Source of the DNA: Clostridium sp. AM22-11AC
GTDB lineage: Bacteria; Bacillota; Clostridia; Lachnospirales; Lachnospiraceae
Reading direction: 5' to 3'
DNA length: 29,230 nucleotides
Assembly (NCBI RefSeq): GCF_003473545.1
Contig: NZ_QUCM01000029.1
Coordinates: forward strand, 1 to 29,230
The position numbers and the translations under genes were made by a program. Each line of letters starts with the position of its first letter. The first letter of the stretch is position 1. The notes under the pieces are model-generated. The model made no database searches, was not told the origin of the DNA, and worked only from the letters and a program-made list of their open reading frames with translations. Shown piece after piece: positions 8,259-15,217 of this stretch.

Positions 8259-9286
8259 TACTTGCCTTCCTTTCCGGCTGCTGCCTCATTTGCTTCCTGG
8301 ATATGTTCATAAAGATCATGGATCTTTGGATTTTCATTTAACATCTTTTCGTGGAGAGGAAGTACCTTCTGTTTAAAGGCATTTACATCCACATCGATAA
8401 ATTCCACTCCCATATCATCAGTTGCGATCTTTTTTGCCTCATCAATGCTCTTATCCCACTCTTCCAGCTCTACTTCTGTGGACTTTTGGGCTGCCTCTTT
8501 AAATACCTGGTATTCTTCCGGGCTTAAGCTGTTTAAGAATTTCAGGTTTGCAACCAGCATATCCGGCACCATCTGATGTTTGTTGTATGTATAATATTTT
8601 GCAACTTCGCCGTGCTTATTGTTGGTCAGCGCCAGCTCGTTGTTCTCTGCTCCATCGATCACGCCCTGCTGAATGGCTGTATAAACCTCGCCAAAGCCCA
8701 TGGGAGCTGCTGCTGCACCAAAAGCATTTGCCATGGCAACGCTGGCAGGACTCTGCTGTACACGGATCTTTTTGCCTTTCAGATCATCCGGTGTATTAAT
8801 AGGTGTTTTTGCATAAAAGTTTCTGGTTCCTGCATTGTACCAGGTAACCACACGGAAACCTGCCTCGTCTGTGGACTCGTATACATTTTCCATGTAATCG
8901 GAGTCTTCCATTACGGACTTGTAAACCTCTTCGGAGTCAAACAGATACGGCATACTGAAGATCTCGTATACACTGGCAAAAGTTTCCAGATTGGCAGTAC
9001 CTGCCACAACGAAATCAATCGCCCCTGTCTGTGTCAGCTCAATGGCTTTCTGTGCTGATCCTAACAATTCATTTGGAAAGATCTGTACCTCGTATTTATC
9101 TCCCAGTCGTTCTTCCACATATTCCTTAAATGCTAAAAGCCCCAGGTGCTCCGGATGTGTTTCAGACTGCGCATGGGAAATACGCACGATCCGCTTTCCG
9201 CCACTGCCCGCTGAACATCCGGAAAGCGCCAGCGCCGTCATACCAGCAGCTGCAAGGAAAACCGCTTTTTTCATGATCCCTTTCAT
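8258..9286 (-). CDS. dctP: TRAP transporter substrate-binding lipoprotein, DctP family
   Basis: A 342-residue extracytoplasmic solute-binding protein. A lipoprotein signal with lipobox LSGC (residues 21-24) predicts anchoring of Cys24 to the outer face of the membrane, as expected for a Gram-positive TRAP system. The mature part has DctP features: KRIVRISHAQSETHPEHLGL, the ELLGSAQKAIELTQTGAIDF region, and GKKIRVQQSPASVAMANAFG, whose Arg normally forms the salt bridge with the substrate carboxylate. VIDGAENNELAL is the conserved IDGxExx segment. A second ATG four codons in is also possible. It is the first gene of dctPQM. The ligand is likely a carboxylate, but identity is unknown. Confidence 0.93.
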   Translation of the reverse strand: MKGIMKKAVFLAAAGMTALALSGCSAGSGGKRIVRISHAQSETHPEHLGLLAFKEYVEERLGDKYEVQIFPNELLGSAQKAIELTQTGAIDFVVAGTANLETFASVYEIFSMPYLFDSEEVYKSVMEDSDYMENVYESTDEAGFRVVTWYNAGTRNFYAKTPINTPDDLKGKKIRVQQSPASVAMANAFGAAAAPMGFGEVYTAIQQGVIDGAENNELALTNNKHGEVAKYYTYNKHQMVPDMLVANLKFLNSLSPEEYQVFKEAAQKSTEVELEEWDKSIDEAKKIATDDMGVEFIDVDVNAFKQKVLPLHEKMLNENPKIHDLYEHIQEANEAAAGKEGK

Positions 9287-9644
9287 AAAAATATCCCTCT
9301 CTTCTTTATACTGGATTTTGTTCTCATCTCAGATCGTTTACCTGTCATATCTGCCAACAGCAGCTTTCCCGGCGTCGATCTTCTTGAAACTTATGCACTA
9401 AGTATAATAAAAAAAGAGAGGGATTTCTCTGGACAATTTTTGCCTTCTACAAGACTATTTTGTCTTTTTATTAAATTGTATTAACAGCTTTTTAGCGTAT
9501 TTTTTATTGCTTCTTAACAGGGCATTTTTCAGCCTTCTACGCCCACTTTTTCACACACGTGTTACTGTTCATGCGTTGCATGACCAGCAACAGAATTTGC
9601 CGTGGCTCCGCATTTAAATACGGCAAATTCTCACAACCATTACT
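9287..9644. other. Intergenic region upstream of dctP (no gene)
   Basis: This gap of 358 bp contains no credible reading frame. A TATACT hexamer (minus strand, 9406-9401) could be the dctP -10, but I see no -35 at 16-18 bp, which suggests activator dependence. GTAGAAGGC occurs twice on the minus strand (9540-9532 and 9450-9442), 90 bp apart, each followed by an A-rich stretch, as possible activator sites. The nth-proximal end holds palindromes, annotated separately. Confidence 0.5.
9592..9631. repeat. Perfect 12-bp inverted repeat downstream of nth
   Basis: AGAATTTGCCGT (9592-9603) and ACGGCAAATTCT (9620-9631) are perfect reverse complements around a 16-nt loop. It lies 13 bp beyond the nth stop and could end or stabilise that transcript. 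There is no T-run on either strand, so it is not a standard intrinsic terminator. Confidence 0.7.
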
Positions 9645-10313
9645 TTATCGTACGGCACTTTCGGTTCCAAAAGTGCCTACCCCACACGCAGTAACACACA
9701 CGTCCTTTACGCAGCAATGTTCACAGTCCGGCTTCGTCCTTGCGCTGCACACGGCTCTTCCATGGTACACAAGACGATGGCAGAAGTCGCTTCCTTCTTC
9801 CGGCGGAACTAACTTCCAAAGGGCCATTTCCACCTTTTTCGGCTCTTTGATGCTATCTACCAATCCCATACGGTTTACCAGACGGATACAATGGGTATCT
9901 GTTACAATGGCAGGTTTTCCAAACACATCTCCCATGATCAGATTGGCGCTTTTTCTGCCTACTCCCGGCAGCTTTAAAAGAGCGTTAAAATCATCAGGAA
10001 CATTCCCGTTATAATCTTCTTTTAACCGGGTCATACAGGCTTTGATATCCCTTGCCTTGCTGTGTCCCAGGCCACATGGCTTTACAATAGCTTCAATCTC
10101 TTCCACCGGTGCATCTGCCAGGGAATTTACATCTGGAAACTTTTTATACAGGTCTTCCACTACGATATTGACTCTGGCGTCTGTACACTGGGCTGCTAAA
10201 CGGACGCTGACAAGCAGCTTCCAGGCCTGATTGTAGTCTAAGGTGCAGCCTGCATCGGGATATTCTTTTTTCAGACGGTCTATGATAACAAGGGTCCGTT
10301 CTTCTTTTGTCAT
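9645..10313 (-). CDS. nth: Endonuclease III (DNA glycosylase/AP lyase)
   Basis: A 222-residue base-excision repair enzyme that removes oxidised pyrimidines and cleaves the abasic site. The helix-hairpin-helix is LPGVGRKSAN with catalytic K121, and the catalytic Asp is D139 in VTDTHCIRLVNRMG. The Fe4S4 ligands are C189, C197, C200 and C206; the first interval is one residue longer (x7) than the E. coli C-x6-C-x2-C-x5-C pattern. The start overlaps the citC stop by 4 bp. The last dozen codons, after the cluster, run through a palindrome (GGCACTTT/AAAGTGCC, 9654-9677), so the tail looks acquired from repeat sequence. Catalytic core intact. Confidence 0.95.
   Translation of the reverse strand: MTKEERTLVIIDRLKKEYPDAGCTLDYNQAWKLLVSVRLAAQCTDARVNIVVEDLYKKFPDVNSLADAPVEEIEAIVKPCGLGHSKARDIKACMTRLKEDYNGNVPDDFNALLKLPGVGRKSANLIMGDVFGKPAIVTDTHCIRLVNRMGLVDSIKEPKKVEMALWKLVPPEEGSDFCHRLVYHGRAVCSARTKPDCEHCCVKDVCVTACGVGTFGTESAVR
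9654..9677. repeat. Palindrome inside the 3' end of nth
   Basis: GGCACTTT (9654-9661) and AAAGTGCC (9670-9677) are exact reverse complements with an 8-nt loop. They lie within the last codons of nth, which encode a tail not conserved in the family. Confidence 0.7.
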
Positions 10314-11308
10314 GATCTCTCTCCTGCTATATGCTTCCAGGTACTTTCCGGTACCAGGCCCCGGATCTCTTCTGTTTTGCCTTCCTTTACTGCCTGACGC
10401 ACCCGGGAAGCGCTGATGGCGGTTCCTTCCTGTTCTTTTCTTTGGATCTCTGTTACTTCAATTCCCAATCCCGGAAGGACCTCTTTCATAGTCACATTAT
10501 AACAGTCCGTAACAGCACAGTTTGGCTCTGTTCCCACAAAGCGCTTTGTAATGTGTAATTCCGGCGCGATCCTTTTTCCAAATAATTCCAGATCAAGGCG
10601 GCAGTTTGCCTTTCCTGCCTCTGTTTTTTCCTTCATAAAGTAGGTTGGAAAGGTAGCTGCAGAAATAATATAATCAGAAGTCTGATGTAAGATCACCCGG
10701 TCCAGATCCTTTACACCTTCTTTCACCATTTCATAACGCTCAGAGGCACTGTAAAAGGTACGCTTATCAGAAAGCACGAACAGATGGAGATAATCACACT
10801 GCTTTAAAGCAGTTTCTATAAGATAGCGGTGTCCCAGTGTAAAGGGATTGCAATTTGCTACGATTGCACCAATGACTTTTCCTTCTTTTAAGGCATCTTC
10901 CGGGCTTTCTGCCTTTACTTTTTCCATAAAATCCGTAAACCCGGTCTTTTTATTTTCCATAAACAAGACTCTGTCTGTCTTTAAAATAGTATAAAAACCC
11001 AGGTCCTCAAACATAGCCTGGTTTTTCGGTTTTGTATACATTAATAAATGACTTCTGCCCTTTTCAAACTCATACTGGGTCAGGTGGGAAATAATAGTGC
11101 CGGACAGCCCTTCTCCCTGATGATCCGGAGAAATGGCAATGCATTTTAATACATTTTCCTCTACAGAACCTGCTGCAATAATGCGGTAATCCTCATCTTC
11201 CAGGCAGATGCTGTATTCAATTCCTGTATCATAATCCAGGTCCATGGACTTTAAGAATTCTTTCAAACGCTCCAGGTCATATCCCTTTAATGGTCTTCCT
11301 TCTAACAC
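10310..11308 (-). CDS. citC: [Citrate (pro-3S)-lyase] ligase
   Basis: A 332-residue enzyme (EC 6.2.1.22) that acetylates the thiol of the citrate lyase acyl-carrier prosthetic group with acetate and ATP, switching the lyase on. The N-terminal third is a GNAT-like domain (CIAISPDHQGEGLSGTIISHL, about residues 56-76). A nucleotidyltransferase domain follows with NPFTLGHRYLIE (H160 in the HxGH-like motif) and the distal ISASRVRQ motif near residue 305. The start is GTG at 11308 with GGGAG about 10 nt upstream; no ATG fits. It lies about 6.3 kb from citDEF and between a MATE gene and nth, not in the usual citCDEF order. The stop overlaps nth by 4 bp. Confidence 0.93.
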   Translation of the reverse strand: MLEGRPLKGYDLERLKEFLKSMDLDYDTGIEYSICLEDEDYRIIAAGSVEENVLKCIAISPDHQGEGLSGTIISHLTQYEFEKGRSHLLMYTKPKNQAMFEDLGFYTILKTDRVLFMENKKTGFTDFMEKVKAESPEDALKEGKVIGAIVANCNPFTLGHRYLIETALKQCDYLHLFVLSDKRTFYSASERYEMVKEGVKDLDRVILHQTSDYIISAATFPTYFMKEKTEAGKANCRLDLELFGKRIAPELHITKRFVGTEPNCAVTDCYNVTMKEVLPGLGIEVTEIQRKEQEGTAISASRVRQAVKEGKTEEIRGLVPESTWKHIAGERS

Positions 11309-11358
11309 GAATTTTCTCTCCCTTCATATAATTTGCATTCCTGCAGGACTGCCCAGCT

Positions 11359-12699
11359 CTACTGCCCAGCTTTCTTTCCCCAGGTCTTATAAGTCTTTAA
11401 AAGTAATGGTGTTTCTGCAACCAGCATTCCGATCCAGCCAGCCAGATAGGAATATGGCAGTGCTTCGATTCCCATTTTCCATATAAGTACTAAAGGCGCA
11501 GCTGCCAGAACACGCAGCGCCATGTTGATAAAGCTGCTTATTAATGTGATCTTCAGATCTCCGATGCCACGGAAAAATCCCTGGATACCATTGGTAAGAG
11601 CCGGAAGCAGGTACATTACAGAAATCAGGTGCAGATAAGTTACACCATGTCCAATAACCTCTTCATCTTTTACAAACATCATCATAAGAGGTCTTGCAAG
11701 CGCAAAACAGATGATAAAGATCAGGATACCGTAAATGGTCTCCAGTATGATACCACAGCGGAACCCCTCTTTCATACGGTCGATTTTTCCTGCCCCCTTA
11801 TTCTGGGCCATAAGGGCAGTCATGGCATGAGCAATGTTCTGCTCCGGTGTATAAGCAAAATCGTCAATACGGTTGACAACCGCAAATGCGGCTGAAACAG
11901 ATACGCCCATGGTATTTACGATCGCCTGGATACCGATCTTTCCAAGCTGCACAGTTGCCTGCTGCATGGCAGATGCCCAGCCAAAGGCAATGGTCTTCTT
12001 TAAAAGACGGCTGTCAAATACCAGCCATTTTTTTCCAAGACGCAGAAGAGGCACTTTTTTCTGGATATAGATCACACAAAACAGGCTGCATAAAGCTTCA
12101 CTTAATACCGTGGAAATAGCACAGCCCCTGCTTCCATCCTTTAAAACGATAACGAAAAACAGATCGCCAAATACATTTAACACGGCACTGATGATCAGGA
12201 AATACAGCGGGGAATTACTGTCTCCCAATGCCCTTAAGGTACTGGAAAAGAAGTTATATAAAAATGTAAACATCAATCCCCAGAATATGATCCGCAGGTA
12301 TTCTGCTGTCAGATCCATAATAGACGGATCTACCTGGATCAGTTTTAACATAGGCACTGCAAAAATAACACAGAGCACAGTCAATGTAACAGAAAAGACC
12401 ACTCCTGAAAGCATGGTGGTGCTGATCTGGCGGTGCAGGGTATCATAGTCTTTGGCTCCATACTGCATTCCCATTAAAATAGCAGCTCCCATGCACAGAC
12501 CATTTAAGAATAAGATCATAAGTGTTGTGATCGGGTTGCAGATACCAACCGCTGCCAGTGCCTCTTTTCCTACAAAATGTCCTACAATAATGCTGTCTAC
12601 TGCATTGTACGTCAGCTGGAACAGATTTCCCAAAACCAGTGGAATGGTAAATTTCACCAGAATAGGCATGATCTTTCCAGTTGTCAGATCTTTTGTCAT
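11359..12699 (-). CDS. MATE family multidrug/cation antiporter
   Basis: A 446-residue, 12-helix transporter of the multidrug and toxic compound extrusion (DinF/NorM-like) family. The N-terminal lobe begins MPILVKFTIPLVLGNLFQLTYNAVDSIIVGHFVG, and conserved internal pieces are ALAAVGICNPI and GASVSAAFAVVNRIDDF-like sequence (about 265-283). The second lobe contains GIQGFFRGIGDLKITL. Such proteins export cationic drugs or metabolites using Na+ or H+ gradients; the substrate is unknown. AAGGAG lies about 10 nt before the ATG. The promoter TTGACT-17-TAATAT (12756-12784) and a 9-bp dyad (12719-12741) lie between the transcription start and the ribosome binding site, suggesting repressor or RNA-level control. 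citC and nth follow and may be co-transcribed. Confidence 0.92.
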   Translation of the reverse strand: MTKDLTTGKIMPILVKFTIPLVLGNLFQLTYNAVDSIIVGHFVGKEALAAVGICNPITTLMILFLNGLCMGAAILMGMQYGAKDYDTLHRQISTTMLSGVVFSVTLTVLCVIFAVPMLKLIQVDPSIMDLTAEYLRIIFWGLMFTFLYNFFSSTLRALGDSNSPLYFLIISAVLNVFGDLFFVIVLKDGSRGCAISTVLSEALCSLFCVIYIQKKVPLLRLGKKWLVFDSRLLKKTIAFGWASAMQQATVQLGKIGIQAIVNTMGVSVSAAFAVVNRIDDFAYTPEQNIAHAMTALMAQNKGAGKIDRMKEGFRCGIILETIYGILIFIICFALARPLMMMFVKDEEVIGHGVTYLHLISVMYLLPALTNGIQGFFRGIGDLKITLISSFINMALRVLAAAPLVLIWKMGIEALPYSYLAGWIGMLVAETPLLLKTYKTWGKKAGQ

Positions 12700-12718
12700 A
12701 ATCCTTTATCTCCTTGCT

Positions 12719-12741
12719 ATTTCACGATCTCTTCGTGAAAT
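12719..12741. promoter_or_regulatory. Operator-like dyad in the MATE leader
   Basis: ATTTCACGA (12719-12727) and TCGTGAAAT (12733-12741) form a perfect 9-bp inverted repeat with a 5-bp centre. It lies just downstream of the predicted start of the MATE transcript and 8 bp upstream of AAGGAG. It could be a repressor operator (roadblock position) or a hairpin next to the ribosome binding site. Confidence 0.6.
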
Positions 12742-12755
12742 CTGACCTGGTTTTA

Positions 12756-12784
12756 ATATTAGGCAGATTTGAACGGAAAGTCAA
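12756..12784 (-). promoter_or_regulatory. Sigma-A promoter for the MATE gene
   Basis: Minus strand: -35 TTGACT (12784-12779), 17-bp spacer, -10 TAATAT (12761-12756). Start expected near 12749, leaving a leader of about 50 nt that contains the dyad. Confidence 0.7.
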
Positions 12785-12839
12785 TACATTTAAAATATGC
12801 AAACAGACCACCAGTGCGTTCCTGATATGCATTATAAAC

Positions 12840-12879
12840 AAAGGAGCTGCCGCAACGATACGCCTGCAGCAGCTCCTTT
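12840..12879 (-). terminator. Probable intrinsic terminator of citM
   Basis: AAAGGAGCTGC / GCAGCTCCTTT form an 11-bp perfect stem, followed on the minus strand by TTTGTTTAT. It lies 62 bp beyond the citM stop. The U-tract is interrupted, so efficiency is uncertain. Confidence 0.7.
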
Positions 12880-12941
12880 ATGGGGGAGGATTTGAATTTT
12901 AAATTTATCTATCTGATTTTATGTAATGATCTGTTATAGGA

Positions 12942-14300
12942 TTATAATGGAATAATTCCTACAATTGCTCCAATAAGCATACAGATGATACTGAAGCCCC
13001 ATACCCACAGGAAGCTGAATTTAATATGGTCTTTGATATCTACATCTGCCAGACCTACACCTAATAAAGTTGCAGGTACCATTGGGCTGATAAAGGTTGC
13101 ACAGTTACGGCATACAACCATGGCAACTGCGATCGGCATTGCTCCAACGCCAAATCCTTCGCCAATTCCGATCATAACAGGAAGCATTCCGTAGAAGTAG
13201 CTGTCTGTATCGAAAGCCAGTGCTAACGGTACACTTAAGATACCAATTACTAATGGCAGATGCTGTCCAAGTGCTGCCGGTAAAATGCTGCTGATCAGGT
13301 TTGACATACAGGTGATAACACTGTTTACACCTTCAATGTCCTTAACCAGGATACCCATTAATACAGCTGCACCCATTAAGGTAGAGCACATCATCAGAGC
13401 CGGACCTGCATGAAGGTTGATGATCTTTTTCTGCATCTTTGCGCCTGGGTAGTTTACCAGAATTGCAATTGCAACACCCAGCATGAAAGGAACATAGCTT
13501 GGAAATATGTCTTTAATTAACAGTGCGATAACTGCAATGGTTAAAATAACGTTGAATACAAACAGTTTTGGACGAGCCAGATCTTTATTTTCCGCATCAG
13601 CTGCAGCTACTTCTTCTACGCTCAGATGAGCTGCTTCTTTCGCCAGCTTACCATTTAAACCAGCGCCTCTCTTCTGCTCAATGATACCGTTTAATACTGC
13701 AACAACCAGTGCCAGTACGATACCACATGCCTGGATCGGTAAAAGAGTCTGCCATAAGGAACCTGCCTCAATACCAAGAACGGTTGCTGCTCTCATAGTA
13801 GGACCAGCCCATGGCATCAGGTTTAAAACACCCATGGAAATAACTGCAATACGAAGTAATGTTGCCGGACGCATATGCATCTTCTTGTAAACAGGAAGCA
13901 TAGCCGGAACTACGATACAGAAAGTGGAAGCGCCGCCGCCATCCAGATGCCCGATCAGGGCAATGATACAGGTCATGACACAGACGCCAATGACATTGTC
14001 CTTAACTAACAGCATTAACTTTCCGATAATTACATCAAACATTCCTGCATCGGTCATGATACCGAAGTACAGAACGCTGAATACGAACAGTGCCGCTGTT
14101 GGACCTGTGCTGGAAAAACCGCTTTTGATCAGCTTACCAATGTTTTCCCATGAATAGTAACCGCCAAATACAAGAATTGCTCCCAGGATCATCGGGAAGA
14201 TGATAAATGCGATGCTGGGAAGGGTTTTGCTCTTAAAAAGTGTTACAACGATAGCAACGATACAGGCAAAACCAAGAAGACCTACTACAACCTCTGACAT
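12942..14300 (-). CDS. citM: CitMHS family citrate transporter
   Basis: A 452-residue, approximately 12-helix secondary transporter of the CitMHS family, whose Bacillus members take up citrate complexed with divalent metal by proton symport. Distinctive segments are SSTGPTAALFVFSVLYFGIMTDAGMFD (about residues 62-88, only partly conserved elsewhere), GHLDGGGASTFCIVVPAMLPVYKKM and AFDTDSYFYGMLPV. The start has AAAGGAGAGAAAG upstream. Its own promoter (14349-14377) and the citrate-regulon element (14382-14411) lie between it and the response regulator gene. Together with citC and citDEF this gives uptake, activation and cleavage of citrate. Metal preference cannot be predicted from sequence alone. 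Confidence 0.92.
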   Translation of the reverse strand: MSEVVVGLLGFACIVAIVVTLFKSKTLPSIAFIIFPMILGAILVFGGYYSWENIGKLIKSGFSSTGPTAALFVFSVLYFGIMTDAGMFDVIIGKLMLLVKDNVIGVCVMTCIIALIGHLDGGGASTFCIVVPAMLPVYKKMHMRPATLLRIAVISMGVLNLMPWAGPTMRAATVLGIEAGSLWQTLLPIQACGIVLALVVAVLNGIIEQKRGAGLNGKLAKEAAHLSVEEVAAADAENKDLARPKLFVFNVILTIAVIALLIKDIFPSYVPFMLGVAIAILVNYPGAKMQKKIINLHAGPALMMCSTLMGAAVLMGILVKDIEGVNSVITCMSNLISSILPAALGQHLPLVIGILSVPLALAFDTDSYFYGMLPVMIGIGEGFGVGAMPIAVAMVVCRNCATFISPMVPATLLGVGLADVDIKDHIKFSFLWVWGFSIICMLIGAIVGIIPL

Positions 14301-14348
14301 ACTCTTTCTCTCCTTTACATTTTTATGTCATGTTTCTATCTGTAAATG

Positions 14349-14377
14349 AGTATATCGAGGCAACCTTACAGGTATAA
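14349..14377 (-). promoter_or_regulatory. citM promoter
   Basis: Minus strand: -35 TTATAC (14377-14372), 17-bp spacer, -10 TATACT (14354-14349). The poor -35 fits an activated promoter. It is laid out identically to the citD promoter: a 4-bp gap to the upstream shared element and a 17-bp spacer. Confidence 0.7.
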
Positions 14378-14381
14378 GGGA

Positions 14382-14411
14382 TTTATCTTACAATTTGTTA
14401 AGGTTTGTATT
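14382..14411 (-). promoter_or_regulatory. Putative citrate-regulon activator site upstream of citM
   Basis: This 30-bp element is identical at 24 of 30 positions to 20519-20548 upstream of citD. Minus-strand reading: AATACAAACCTTAACAAATT followed by GTAAGATAAA. It contains TTAA/GTAA half-sites one helical turn (10 bp) apart, as OmpR-family regulators prefer. It lies 4 bp upstream of the -35. The binding protein is inferred to be the adjacent response regulator. Confidence 0.7.
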
Positions 14412-14424
14412 AATCTTCGTACAT

Positions 14425-15108
14425 TTACGGGAGGAACCGATATCCCATCCCGCGTACCGTAATAATATGCTCTGGTTTCTGCCTGTCTTTTTCGATCTTG
14501 CTGCGCAGACGGTTGATATAGACCATAATGGCATTGTCATCAATGGCGATGGTGGTTCCCCATACCTGCTCGTAGATCATGTCTTTTGTATATACCTGGC
14601 CCGGATGCTTAATAAATAATAAAAGCAGCGCGCTTTCTTTAGAAGATAAGATCAATTCTTCCCCATCTTTATAAAAACGCATGGTAGAACTTTCGTAGGT
14701 GAAAGGACCGCACTGAATGGTATCGGAATGATTTCCCATATTTTTGGTACGGCGGATCAAAGCCTTTACCTTTGCCCCAAGGACCAACGGTCTGAAAGGC
14801 TTTGTAATATAGTCATCAGCTCCAATAGAAAGACCATATAAAGAGTCATAATCCTCATTTCGCCCGCTGACGATCATCACCGGTGTCTGGATCCCGCTTG
14901 CACGAAGTTCTTTGATCACATCAAAACCTTCCATATCTCCCAGCATGATATCCATAAGGATCACATCATATGTGTGGTGTTTTAACAGCTCCAGGGCTTC
15001 TTTTCCGCTTCCTGCCACTTCTGTATCAAGTTCATTGCTGTGCATTACTTTTTCCAGTAATTTACAAATAGAAATGTCGTCATCAACGATCAGTACTTTA
15101 TCTGCCAT
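14425..15108 (-). CDS. OmpR/PhoB-family response regulator (citrate module)
   Basis: A 227-residue two-domain regulator. The receiver domain (1-118) has the acidic pair D9/D10 (VLIVDDD), phospho-acceptor D53 (DVILMDIMLGD), a conserved Ser (VMIVSGR) and Lys (DYITKPF). The C-terminal winged helix (about 130-227) includes LSSKESALLLLFIKHPGQVYTKDMIYEQVWG and ends RGMGYRFLP. I start it at the ATG at 15108 (MADKVLIVDDD), which has AGGAAA about 10 nt upstream. An in-frame ATG 18 codons earlier would add a polar tail not seen in the family. It is divergent from the hybrid kinase and upstream of citM, so it probably activates citrate genes. Classical CitA/CitB systems use a different, non-OmpR regulator. 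Confidence 0.92.
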   Translation of the reverse strand: MADKVLIVDDDISICKLLEKVMHSNELDTEVAGSGKEALELLKHHTYDVILMDIMLGDMEGFDVIKELRASGIQTPVMIVSGRNEDYDSLYGLSIGADDYITKPFRPLVLGAKVKALIRRTKNMGNHSDTIQCGPFTYESSTMRFYKDGEELILSSKESALLLLFIKHPGQVYTKDMIYEQVWGTTIAIDDNAIMVYINRLRSKIEKDRQKPEHIITVRGMGYRFLP

Positions 15109-15144
15109 GTTTCTTTTCCTATTCTTGTGTGATTTCGTGGAATT

Positions 15145-15185
15145 ATCATAAAACTTTTGCATATATGCATTAAATTCATTATAAT
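15145..15185. promoter_or_regulatory. Divergent promoters of the two-component pair over a 12-bp palindrome
   Basis: Plus strand, kinase: TTGCAT (15157-15162), 17-bp spacer, TATAAT (15180-15185). Minus strand, regulator: TTAATG (15173-15168), 17 bp, TATGAT (15150-15145). The perfect palindrome TGCATATATGCA (15158-15169) overlaps both -35 regions, so one bound protein could control both genes. Confidence 0.65.
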
Positions 15186-15217
15186 ATTACCAAAGAAGCA
15201 AGTCAACCTGAAAGGAC

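Noticed and set aside
12714..12902. 62-codon plus-strand frame between MATE and citM
   Set aside because: It crosses the promoter, the dyad and the terminator hairpin, with no ribosome binding site.
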